In this document: piece by piece, positions 1 to 5,958 of the stretch
Numbering within the stretch: position 1 is the first letter of the stretch
How the letters are laid out: each line of letters opens with the position of its first letter
DNA from: Chloroflexota bacterium
GTDB lineage: Bacteria; Chloroflexota; Anaerolineae; Anaerolineales; Anaerolineaceae
Length of the DNA stretch: 6,524 nucleotides
Assembly (NCBI GenBank): GCA_029265085.1
Contig: JAJUJY010000210.1
Coordinates: 1-6,524 of the forward strand
Reading direction: 5' to 3'
The notes under the pieces: model-generated
What the model was told of the DNA's origin: nothing
What the model saw: the letters and a program-made list of their open reading frames with translations, nothing else
Database searches by the model: none
Program-made: the position numbers and the translations under genes

Positions 1-572
1 AAGAAGCCAACCCGAACAATCGTTGTTCCGCCCACCGTCATAATTAAGGCCAGCACAATCGCCAGACATACAATTCCGCCCGCAGAGCCTAACGCCCACC
101 CATTACCGGAAATAGTCCCCATTTCTTCCGGTTTGGCAATTTCTGGGAGCAAAGCATTATAAAATACCTGCGCTGCCCGGTATCCAATTTCCGCCAGGAT
201 AAAGAACAACATACCTTTGAAAATATCGCCGGGCTCAACAAAGAATAACGCCGCTGTAAACACAATGGATAAGGAGGAAAAGAAAAAGAGGATTTTTTTC
301 TTTGAACCAGAAAAATCAGCCAATGTGCCCAGAATGGGTGAAACAAGTGCAACGACCAGCATCGCAATCCCAATTGAAAGCCCCCACAACCGGGTTCCTT
401 CTGATCCGCCAACCACCTGGCCTTTAAAATAAGCAGAATATACCGCTAAAAGAACAACCGCAGCATACGCAGAATTCCCGATATCATAAAAATACCAGGC
501 CCAACGTTCTCGCCGTGTTGCAGGAATCCGTTTTCGAGCCCGTGTCTTGGCTTTCTGCAAAGCTATTTCCAT
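1..572 (-). CDS. MFS transporter, UMF1/Atg22-like family (N-terminal part, cut by the left edge)
   Basis: This is the first 190 residues of a multi-pass inner-membrane transporter; the gene continues beyond base 1. It starts at ATG 572-570, preceded at 5-bp spacing by a GAGGAGT ribosome site (578-584). After a basic N-terminus (KAKTRARKRIP) come the family-like stretch WAWYFYDIGNSAYA (about residues 24-37) and a first membrane helix. A second helix (62-82) leads into LADFSGSKKK, which resembles the MFS loop 2-3 motif. Further helices lie near 93-112 and 118-136. YNALLPEIA (138-146) and SGNGWALGSAGG (155-166) are also typical of the Atg22-like/UMF1 family as I know it. Bacterial members are efflux or uptake carriers of mostly unknown substrate; the yeast namesake exports amino acids from the vacuole. 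The substrate here cannot be told. It is divergent from the kinase gene at 888. Confidence 0.88.
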   Translation of the reverse strand, partial: MEIALQKAKTRARKRIPATRRERWAWYFYDIGNSAYAAVVLLAVYSAYFKGQVVGGSEGTRLWGLSIGIAMLVVALVSPILGTLADFSGSKKKILFFFSSLSIVFTAALFFVEPGDIFKGMLFFILAEIGYRAAQVFYNALLPEIAKPEEMGTISGNGWALGSAGGIVCLAIVLALIMTVGGTTIVRVGF

Positions 573-712
573 AGGTTACTCCTCAAAAAAATGGGATTAC
601 CCGTCGCAAACCGTTCTGGGTTTTAAGATAACCGAAAGAGGGATGATACCAAAGCAACAAATTATCGTTGAATAGAAAGTAAGTTTATCACATTCTACGC
701 CTTGTATTCTGA

Positions 713-741
713 ATTATAGTTCCTGATTTATTGGCAGTCAC
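713..741 (-). promoter_or_regulatory. Candidate sigma70 promoter for the MFS transporter gene
   Basis: Read on the minus strand, a perfect -10 box TATAAT (718-713) lies 17 bp downstream of GTGACT (741-736), which matches the -35 consensus at 4 of 6 positions. Transcription would start near 706, leaving an untranslated leader of about 130 bases before ATG 572. I see no convincing riboswitch or hairpin in that leader. The long leader lowers confidence; a weaker promoter closer to the gene is possible. Confidence 0.35.
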
Positions 742-818
742 CCATCATGCATGTATTAACCCTTAGATGAGAGAATGGTTACAAATTTTGACGGTTATTA
801 ATCTAACCAACCATAAAA

Positions 819-846
819 TTCACCCATGCTATACTTACGTTATAAT
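819..846 (+). promoter_or_regulatory. Candidate sigma70 promoter for the deoxynucleoside kinase gene
   Basis: A perfect TATAAT (841-846) is preceded after 16 bp by TTCACC (819-824), 4 of 6 matches to the -35 consensus. Transcription would begin near 852, giving a leader of about 35 bases before ATG 888. A better -35-like TTGACG lies upstream at 788-793, but its only partner at suitable spacing is a poor CATAAA (812-817), so I prefer the downstream pair. Confidence 0.45.
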
Positions 847-887
847 GAGGCAAATTTAAATCAATTAATCAATCGTTGAGGACACGC

Positions 888-1523
888 ATGGCGAAAAAAT
901 TAATCCTTGTCGCGGGCAATATTGGGTCTGGAAAAACATCCCTTACTGAACGGATTGGCGCTCGCCTGGGATGGCGCACTGCCTATGAATCGGTTTCCGA
1001 CAACCCCTATCTGCCGGATTTTTATGCCGATATGCGCAGCTGGTCATTCCATTTACAAATTTATTTTCTGGGACACCGCGCAGAGCAGCACCTGGATATG
1101 GCTAACGATCCCCGCTCAGCCATCATTGACCGCAGCATTTACGAAGACGCAGCGATTTTCGCCCGAGCGCTGTATCACATGGGCAACATCAATGAACGGG
1201 ATTACCAGACCTATCGTAAGGTGTTTGAATTGGTCACGCGCAACTTGCCCAGCCCGGCCTTGTTGATCTATCTCAAAGCCCCTGTTTCTGTTTTGGTAGA
1301 GCGGATTCACCAGCGCGGCCGTGAAATCGAATCCTCGATCTCGCCGGAATATTTGACCCTGCTGGATTCTTTTTATGAAGATTGGATTCGTACATTTGAA
1401 CTTTGCCCGGTACTGACCATCCGGACAGACGATTTGGACTTCGTACACAAGCCGCAGCATCTGGATACCGTCGTGCAGCGCATCCAGGACAAATTGGCCG
1501 GAAAAGAAGAAATTGTATTCTAG
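888..1523 (+). CDS. Deoxynucleoside kinase (deoxyadenosine/deoxyguanosine/deoxycytidine kinase family)
   Basis: This cytosolic enzyme phosphorylates deoxyribonucleosides to their 5'-monophosphates with a nucleoside triphosphate, feeding dNTP salvage. The 211-residue product has the usual length of bacterial members. Visible motifs are the P-loop GNIGSGKTS (residues 10-18); E34 in AYESVSDNPYL, at the expected catalytic-base position; FHLQIYFLGHR (54-64), which lines the nucleoside pocket in this family; DRSIYED (81-87), the ERS/DRS-type motif; and the arginine-rich LID RGREIE (143-148). The start is ATG 888 because GAGGA (878-882) sits 5 bp upstream. An in-frame TTG at 876 would overlap that ribosome site and is unlikely. 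Which base is preferred (dA, dG or dC) cannot be read from sequence alone. A lipoprotein gene follows after 77 bp on the same strand and may be co-transcribed. Confidence 0.94.
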   Translation: MAKKLILVAGNIGSGKTSLTERIGARLGWRTAYESVSDNPYLPDFYADMRSWSFHLQIYFLGHRAEQHLDMANDPRSAIIDRSIYEDAAIFARALYHMGNINERDYQTYRKVFELVTRNLPSPALLIYLKAPVSVLVERIHQRGREIESSISPEYLTLLDSFYEDWIRTFELCPVLTIRTDDLDFVHKPQHLDTVVQRIQDKLAGKEEIVF

Positions 1524-1600
1524 GCAAATTAATGTGGATTTACCCTTTTGATCTTAACCCTGATTAAATTGGATTAAGACCAGATTGACCCTAACTATCT

Positions 1601-2536
1601 ATGTCAAGACCATTGTTTGAGAAAATTATTTTTGTGGTGCTTTTTGCCAGCCTGTTAACCGGATGCTCTGGCGGTCTAATTGGGCTGGAAGAACCCCCTA
1701 CCCCGGACCCGGAAACATTAATTACACCCGTTGGACTGCCAGCCGGGATTAATATCTTACCCGTATTGGCGTGTAAGGTAGGCCAATGGGCTGCCGTGCA
1801 AACCAATAAACCACAAGGTGAATTGCTTGCCTGGTCACCAGACAGCAGCAAAATCGCTTTCACTACCCCTGTGGATGAAAATTGGGGCTGGTATAACGGC
1901 AACCTGGAAATCGTAGCACCAGGACAAACCGAACCAATCTTTCTTTCCCAAAATATTCAGGTCACAGGGGACTTAACCTGGTCTGATGACAACAATCGCC
2001 TGGCGTTTGTTGCGCTGCGCCCTGGTGACCGCATTTACACAGTCATGCTGCTGGACTTAGCCGCTGGAACCATTCAGGACCTGCTGCCAGATCAAAATGC
2101 AGTCACCGATGAATTTGGTAGTATGAAAGGTATCCAAAACTGGCTGGGAAACCGTGCTCTTTCGATCACTTCATCCTGCGGTACAGATTGTTTACAGGTG
2201 ATTGAAATTGACACGCTTTCCATCTCCTCTCGGATTACCGGAGAAATTCGCAAGAAAACTGACCTCTCGTTGTCTTTGCCAATTACTCCAGGGCCAACCG
2301 AGATCGTTGATGAGCTGGACATGAGTACACCCTTCTGGTCCAGAGACTTTTCTCAAGTGCTGTACATGGATGATGATGATCTCATTTGGGTTTATGATCC
2401 TGAAAACCGAGCTCAGTTTCGATTAGATATTCCTGACATCCCCGTTCGCGAAGCCATATGGTCATTAGATGGCAAGTACATGGCTGTGCGCACCGATTTT
2501 TACCTGCGCCTGTATGAAATGGATTGCCAGCCGTAA
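1601..2536 (+). CDS. Exported lipoprotein with WD40/PD40-like beta-propeller repeats
   Basis: The 311-residue product begins with a short charged segment, a hydrophobic core (about 9-19) and the lipobox LLTGC, so it should be cleaved and lipid-anchored at Cys22 outside the membrane. A proline-rich linker follows (EEPPTPDPE, 30-38). The body carries four recognisable PD40/TolB-like blade motifs, W-S-x-D followed by a hydrophobic strand: LLAWSPDSSKIAF (75-87), LTWSDDNNRLAFVA (125-138), FWSRDFSQVLYM (245-256) and AIWSLDGKYMAVRT (285-298). More degenerate blades probably lie between. Such propellers usually bind proteins or ligands; no catalytic motif is evident. Four cysteines besides the lipobox (58, 193, 197, 309) could form disulfides outside the cell. 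No strong ribosome site precedes ATG 1601, but the signal peptide fits this start. Specific role unknown. Confidence 0.85.
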   Translation: MSRPLFEKIIFVVLFASLLTGCSGGLIGLEEPPTPDPETLITPVGLPAGINILPVLACKVGQWAAVQTNKPQGELLAWSPDSSKIAFTTPVDENWGWYNGNLEIVAPGQTEPIFLSQNIQVTGDLTWSDDNNRLAFVALRPGDRIYTVMLLDLAAGTIQDLLPDQNAVTDEFGSMKGIQNWLGNRALSITSSCGTDCLQVIEIDTLSISSRITGEIRKKTDLSLSLPITPGPTEIVDELDMSTPFWSRDFSQVLYMDDDDLIWVYDPENRAQFRLDIPDIPVREAIWSLDGKYMAVRTDFYLRLYEMDCQP

Positions 2537-2562
2537 CCTTTTCGCAATTCAGCAACGAAACC

Positions 2563-2595
2563 AAAAACCGTTTTGGGCAATCCAAAACGGTTTTT
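2563..2595. terminator. Bidirectional rho-independent terminator between convergent genes
   Basis: A perfect 14-bp inverted repeat, AAAAACCGTTTTGG with CCAAAACGGTTTTT, encloses a 5-base GCAAT loop. The stem carries an A-tract on one side and a T-tract on the other, so it can end transcription in both directions. It lies 26 bp after the lipoprotein stop and 23 bp beyond the stop of the convergent membrane-protein gene. Confidence 0.9.
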
Positions 2596-2618
2596 CGCAT
2601 CATAATCCTTGTCCAACC

Positions 2619-3362
2619 TTAAGAGCTGATCGAGGCAGCCTCTTTGAGACCAGATGTTTTGTCCTTCCAAATTCCAAAATAAGCAATAAACACAATTCCG
2701 AGATAGGCACAAGTTTTCGGGATCATCAACATACCGATTAATGGAATCTGCTGAGCAAAAAGAATTACGGGAATATAAAATCCAAAAGACAAGATGATCA
2801 TCCAGCCAATCCATTGAAAAACGCGGTCTTTTGCCCGATAGGCGGAATTCAATATCAGGAAAATTATGCCAATGCCTTGAATCATCAATGGGATATTGCG
2901 ATACAGGCTCATGGGCTGGACAGGCACAGCCGCCCCCCATTGATTACTCGGCAAAGCCATCATCACCAAGCGGACAACCCCCGCGGCCAGGAGTAAATTC
3001 GATACCCAGTTTGAGCGTTGATCATACCTGGAGCGCCAGACGTACACCAACACCATGTAAAACAAGGTGATGGTAAATGAAGTCGTCAAAATACCCAAAC
3101 CAAGTAAAGACATTGGTGAGCCAAAAATCATTACTTCAGCCTGCGGTTTTGCGATTAACTGATTCACCACCCGAAAACCAACATGCCCGGTATCCCCAGC
3201 CGCCAACAAAATAAAAGCTACACGAAACAAATTGGCTGTTTTCCGGTCTTTGGGGTGGACCTGCTGCATTTTTCGGGACATTAAAATAACCAGCGTCCAC
3301 AAGACCAGTAAATACAGCGCATTGAATATTGTCTCCATCCAGGCAATCATTGTTTCACTCAT
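2619..3362 (-). CDS. Seven-helix integral membrane protein of unknown function, coupled to a TetR regulator
   Basis: The 247-residue product has seven predicted membrane helices, at about 7-28, 45-66, 85-108, 119-138, 155-174, 184-203 and 209-231. Basic loops (SRKMQQVHPKDRK, RSRYDQR, YRAKDR, and a tail with KDK) alternate so that the N-terminus should be outside and the C-terminus inside. Polar residues sit in or beside helices: AGDTGH (55-60), TTSFTIT (93-99), R131, YRNIP (154-158), LSFGFYIP (191-198) and IPKTCAY (214-220). From memory this resembles a family of uncharacterised bacterial membrane proteins with a GD-x-x-H motif in helix 2, YRNIP and PKT-x-AY. I cannot give it a function. Its ATG overlaps the TGA of the upstream regulator (ATGA), and GGAGT (3372-3376) inside the regulator gene serves as ribosome site. 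Translational coupling and shared control are therefore likely. Transport, sensing or resistance would all be guesses. Confidence 0.82.
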   Translation of the reverse strand: MSETMIAWMETIFNALYLLVLWTLVILMSRKMQQVHPKDRKTANLFRVAFILLAAGDTGHVGFRVVNQLIAKPQAEVMIFGSPMSLLGLGILTTSFTITLFYMVLVYVWRSRYDQRSNWVSNLLLAAGVVRLVMMALPSNQWGAAVPVQPMSLYRNIPLMIQGIGIIFLILNSAYRAKDRVFQWIGWMIILSFGFYIPVILFAQQIPLIGMLMIPKTCAYLGIVFIAYFGIWKDKTSGLKEAASISS

Positions 3363-3931
3363 TTTTTGCGTACTCCATTTAAGAAATATATGGTTATATT
3401 TTGGGCCAACAGGGCATGGCTGATTTGGGGCTCACCAGCCCTCCCAATAAAGTTATTAATCATCCCCAAAAACATTAAAGCGAACATATCCGGATCGCCG
3501 TTATCCAGCACACCTTGATCCATCCCTGACTGCATTAATTCTTGCAGCGGACCGAGGAATTCATTATGAAATGACACCCGCAGACGCTTCAGATTTTCCG
3601 CTTTTTTAATATGCTCACGATCTCTCAAAAGAACGGTATATTCGGTCTGAAAAGTATCCAAGATACTGGCCGCAAACAAAACTAATCGTTCTTCAATACT
3701 ACCTGGCTGGTTAATCAATTGGTGAAATCCGACCAGCGTTTGGTGAAGAGTTTCCACAAACAGATTCTCTTTGTCCTTAAAATAGTAATAAACCGTAGGC
3801 TTTGTTACTCCGCAGCGGCTGCAAAGATCATCCATGGAAACCCCGCGGAATCCCTTTTGTTGGAACATTACCCAGGCTTCAGCCAATATTCGTTGGGCGC
3901 TTTCATGATTTTGAAAATATGAATCGGACAT
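3359..3931 (-). CDS. TetR/AcrR-family transcriptional regulator (first gene of the operon)
   Basis: The 190-residue product has the TetR layout: an N-terminal DNA-binding domain with a helix-turn-helix at about residues 31-51 (VSMDDLCSRCGVTKPTVYYY), followed by the family's FKDKENLF, then an all-helical ligand/dimer domain of about 130 residues. The C-terminal half is too variable to predict an inducer. I take ATG 3931, with AAGAG/GAGAAGAG a few bases upstream; a TTG at 3934 is in frame but poorly placed. The gene overlaps the membrane-protein gene by 4 bp. A double palindrome covering its promoter (3963-4009) suggests that it represses its own operon and is released by a small ligand, perhaps one handled or sensed by the membrane protein. 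That last link is inference. Confidence 0.93.
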   Translation of the reverse strand: MSDSYFQNHESAQRILAEAWVMFQQKGFRGVSMDDLCSRCGVTKPTVYYYFKDKENLFVETLHQTLVGFHQLINQPGSIEERLVLFAASILDTFQTEYTVLLRDREHIKKAENLKRLRVSFHNEFLGPLQELMQSGMDQGVLDNGDPDMFALMFLGMINNFIGRAGEPQISHALLAQNITIYFLNGVRKK

Positions 3932-3962
3932 CAAAACTCTTCTCGGGTAGAAATTAATCCTT

Positions 3963-4009
3963 AGCCTATATACTAATTAGTATACAATATACTACTTAGT
4001 ATATAGGCT
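3963..4009. promoter_or_regulatory. Double TetR-type operator (47-bp dyad of two 16-bp palindromes)
   Basis: The arms AGCCTATATACTAATTAGTATA (given as 3963-3984) and its reverse complement at 3988-4009 match at 21 of 22 positions across a 3-bp CAA centre. Each arm contains a palindrome in its own right: TATACTAATTAGTATA (3969-3984) is perfect, and TATACTACTTAGTATA (3988-4003) is perfect apart from one central base pair. The two centres are 19 bp apart, which would suit two TetR dimers side by side. The element overlaps the -10 box and the likely start site of the operon promoter, as expected for an autorepressor site. The protein-DNA match is inferred from position and symmetry. Confidence 0.85.
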
Positions 4010-4014
4010 GTCAA
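3986..4014 (-). promoter_or_regulatory. Sigma70 promoter of the tetR/membrane-protein operon
   Basis: On the minus strand a perfect TTGACA (4014-4009) is followed after exactly 17 bp by TATATT (3991-3986), 5 of 6 matches to the -10 consensus. Transcription should start near 3979, about 48 bases before ATG 3931. The spacer and -10 box lie inside the double palindrome, so bound repressor would block RNA polymerase. Such a strong core promoter implies tight repression without inducer and high output with it. Confidence 0.8.
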
Positions 4015-4030
4015 GAGCCAAAAAACATGA

Positions 4031-4065
4031 TTAAAAACAAAACTCCCCACCCGCCGGGTGAGGAG
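4031..4065 (-). terminator. Rho-independent terminator of the second tetR gene
   Basis: On the minus strand a 10-bp stem, CTCCTCACCC with GGGTGGGGAG (one A-C mismatch), has a GGC loop and is followed by TTTTGTTTTTAA. It begins 27 bp after the stop of the upstream regulator gene. It should insulate the following tetR/membrane-protein operon from read-through. Confidence 0.8.
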
Positions 4066-4092
4066 CAAGCTCGCATGCTAGACAACCTCAAA

Positions 4093-4701
4093 CTATGAAT
4101 TTTTATCCTTTTCGCGCAGATGTTTCATGAAGCCAGGAATTGCAAAAGTGAAAAATTCATTGTACACCGTTGCGAGAGCAGCACTATCTACTGGCAAAGC
4201 ACCAGAAAATTGCTGCAAATTAATACCGTCCAATGCAGCAATCATTAATACAGCCAGATAAATATCATGCTCTTCTGGAGAAGTCTCAAAAACGTGATTA
4301 AATAATTCGGCCGTGCGGTTTGCCTGAGCAGCGTAATTTGCCGCAAATTTGGCGCGCAGCTCTTCATTCCCCAGGGCAGCCTGGTATGCCAGATAAAATA
4401 ATAAATCGCGGGGATTTTCACCAGTCAAGCGGTTATAAATCAACCGGCGGATTTCGTCCAAAAGTTCGGCAGGCGTTGAGGTTCCCTGGCGCTGGCGTGC
4501 CATGACACTGCTGGTAATTGTGGTGGCATAATCCATGACATCATAGAGCAAGTCCTCTTTACTCTTGTAGTAATAGTAAATGGCACCGGTTGTCAGACCA
4601 GCTTCTTCCGCAATCAGCCGCATTGAAGTTTTTTCAACACCATTCACGGCAATTAACCGCTGAGCCGCCTCAATGATCCGTTGTTTTCCATCTGGTTGCA
4701 T
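4093..4701 (-). CDS. TetR/AcrR-family transcriptional regulator (second, stand-alone)
   Basis: The 202-residue product begins with a classic TetR DNA-binding domain: KQRIIEAAQRLIAVNG as helix 1, then a helix-turn-helix at about residues 25-45 (TSMRLIAEEAGLTTGAIYYYY) followed by KSKEDLL. The C-terminal domain (about 55-200) is helical and has the LMIAALDGI segment (152-160) common in TetR proteins of the AcrR/FadR-like type. It starts at ATG 4701 with AGGAG 7 bp upstream. It shares little sequence with the TetR at 3359-3931 outside the DNA-binding domain, so it is not a recent duplicate. It has its own terminator, and the intergenic region upstream holds no adjacent gene on either strand. Its target is therefore either itself or genes elsewhere. 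Inducer unknown. Confidence 0.93.
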   Translation of the reverse strand: MQPDGKQRIIEAAQRLIAVNGVEKTSMRLIAEEAGLTTGAIYYYYKSKEDLLYDVMDYATTITSSVMARQRQGTSTPAELLDEIRRLIYNRLTGENPRDLLFYLAYQAALGNEELRAKFAANYAAQANRTAELFNHVFETSPEEHDIYLAVLMIAALDGINLQQFSGALPVDSAALATVYNEFFTFAIPGFMKHLREKDKNS

Positions 4702-5124
4702 AGATCCTCTCCTACAAGCATTCTACCCCCGATTGGGAAAATGACCTATATTCCAATTGTAGATTTTCATTTGCCCTGTTTTATAGGGAAACACGAACAC
4801 TTCCCCATCCGCAAATAAATTGGTTGAATATCACTTCCTATTAAGCTAATAAAAAAAATTAATACCTCGCCCGCAGGAATTGCAGCCCGCTGCCGTTTGT
4901 CCATTCCCCGGCTGCCAAAGGGGTCAAAAGCTTATATCATTCGATGCAGTTGTACTTAACCCATGTTTGAATAAACTTTCCCCGTCAAAATCGATAAAAG
5001 CGAAATCCAAATCGATTTCATTCGCGCCTTCTTCTTTAGAGTCGGGTGTATGAGTATATGTTTAGGTCCATAATGATTGAGACGGTATTACACATAGGAT
5101 ATCCGTACACAAATATAAAATTTT
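4702..5124. other. Intergenic region of 423 bp without a recognisable gene
   Basis: The left end holds the leader and possible operator of the second tetR gene. From 4864 to 4925 there is a G+C-rich islet with the repeated word GCTGCC (4889, 4911) and a short CCCC/GGGG hairpin (4906-4923), flanked by AT-rich DNA. From 4985 to 5020 AAATCGAT occurs twice, the second copy inside a GAAATC/GATTTC dyad (5002-5019). Both strands carry frequent stops. No Shine-Dalgarno-preceded ORF of useful size, tRNA or clear terminator was seen. The AbiEii-like gene ends at the right border without a recognisable hairpin terminator. Confidence 0.6.
4735..4776. promoter_or_regulatory. Imperfect dyad upstream of the second tetR, possible operator
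   Basis: GGGAAAATGA (4735-4744) and TCATTTGCCC (4767-4776) are inverted at 9 of 10 positions across 22 bp, with a CAATTG palindrome (4754-4759) near the middle. The location, 34-75 bp ahead of ATG 4701, is where an autoregulatory site would be expected. The symmetry is weaker than at the other TetR gene and I could not pair it with a good promoter. Confidence 0.25.
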
Positions 5125-5958
5125 TTAATAATATCCTTTCACATACTGTTTAAAATTGTCCTTATAGCCTTCCAGCCAGGCTTCGATGAAAGACCTCTGT
5201 TCAAACAAAGGCAGTAAATCTTCTTCCAGATCAGAGGTTTTCATTTTAACAATCTTTTCGCCCAGTAATTCCATTGCAGATCGAACTGTATAGGACTGAC
5301 GACCATCTCTGGCCAGTTTGTCATCCAGCGGCAGGATTTTTTGCTGCATAAACCACAACAGATCATAAAAATCTCTTCCCTTGATCGTTGTCCCTTCACC
5401 CTTCTGAAAATTGCGCTCCAGGCAGGCCAGCATCTTCCCCGCCATCATTGTTTCCAGCGAAAAATGCGCGGCCACAAAACTTCTGCCAAATAGCAATACC
5501 GGCGTTTTGCGAATGATAGAAATTTGCTTGTGCTGGCTGACCTCCACTTTTAGATGTAGTGGTTCGTTGGTATGTGATGTTAAGCCCAAATCAGATAGAA
5601 TCGGGAACTTCAGGGTGGTGCGCCGGACACCCCACTCCCCAATCTGGGTTTTGGCGGTCACATCGGCATACCCGACGTTGGAACGGTAGAAAGCCAGCAG
5701 GTCGTTTTCAAGATTACTGAGATCAATCCCGCTGCTGTTATCCAGATCAATGTCTTCCGAAAGCCGGTTCAGACCGTAGATCACATGCAGGCAGGTTCCG
5801 CCATAAAAATTGAACTTGCGGTAAACAGGGTGATTATAGAGAAAATCGAGCGTATACGCTTGCAGAAATTCCTTGAGGATTACCCGTTTGGTCTCATTGG
5901 GCAATAACGGGTCTTTTTGTGACAGAACGTTCTGCATTAACTGGATCAAGGTTGCCAT
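5125..5958 (-). CDS. AbiEii/AbiGii-type nucleotidyltransferase toxin
   Basis: The 277-residue product belongs to the nucleotidyltransferase-fold AbiEii/AbiGii toxin family, which transfers nucleotides to an RNA or other cell target and blocks growth until restrained by AbiEi. The nucleotidyltransferase signature is intact: FYGGTCLHVIYG (51-62), then RLSEDIDLD (65-73), where the acidic pair D69 and D71 should hold metal. LHLKVEV (134-140) supplies the third acidic strand, and KGRDFYDLLWFM (193-204) is the K-x-RD-x-x-D motif typical of AbiEii. The length is near the family's usual 250-300. The start is ATG 5958, with CCTC on the plus strand (5967-5970, read GAGG) 8 bp upstream. It overlaps the antitoxin gene by 13 bp in the usual antitoxin-then-toxin order. 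All expected catalytic residues are present, so it looks active. The RNA target cannot be deduced. Confidence 0.92.
   Translation of the reverse strand: MATLIQLMQNVLSQKDPLLPNETKRVILKEFLQAYTLDFLYNHPVYRKFNFYGGTCLHVIYGLNRLSEDIDLDNSSGIDLSNLENDLLAFYRSNVGYADVTAKTQIGEWGVRRTTLKFPILSDLGLTSHTNEPLHLKVEVSQHKQISIIRKTPVLLFGRSFVAAHFSLETMMAGKMLACLERNFQKGEGTTIKGRDFYDLLWFMQQKILPLDDKLARDGRQSYTVRSAMELLGEKIVKMKTSDLEEDLLPLFEQRSFIEAWLEGYKDNFKQYVKGYY

Noticed and set aside
217..432. Plus-strand ORF of 71 codons
   Set aside because: It lies entirely opposite the MFS transporter gene, has no ribosome site, and its translation resembles no protein family.
788..817. TTGACG with CATAAA as kinase promoter
   Set aside because: The -10 match is poor at 18-bp spacing, and a perfect TATAAT lies nearer the gene.
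876..890. TTG at 876 as start of the deoxynucleoside kinase
   Set aside because: The TTG overlaps the GAGGA ribosome site that is correctly placed for ATG 888, and the four extra residues are not part of the family fold.
1524..1600. Separate promoter for the lipoprotein gene
   Set aside because: Words such as TTGATC and TTGACC occur, but no -10 box at suitable spacing was found; read-through from the kinase gene is simpler.
2500..2940. Minus-strand ORF of 146 codons in another frame
   Set aside because: It runs through the bidirectional terminator and overlaps the membrane-protein gene out of frame, so it is a shadow ORF.
2619..3362. Rhodopsin-like reading of the 7-helix protein (seven helices, N-out/C-in, lysine in helix 7)
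   Set aside because: Helix 3 lacks the microbial rhodopsin motif and its carboxylates. K216 follows a proline near the helix start rather than sitting mid-helix in a D-x-x-x-K pattern. Size and topology alone are not enough.
5002..5019. GAAATC/GATTTC dyad with repeated AAATCGAT nearby, considered as terminator or operator
   Set aside because: The stem is only 6 bp and AT-rich, has no T-tract, and is not next to a start or stop of any gene.
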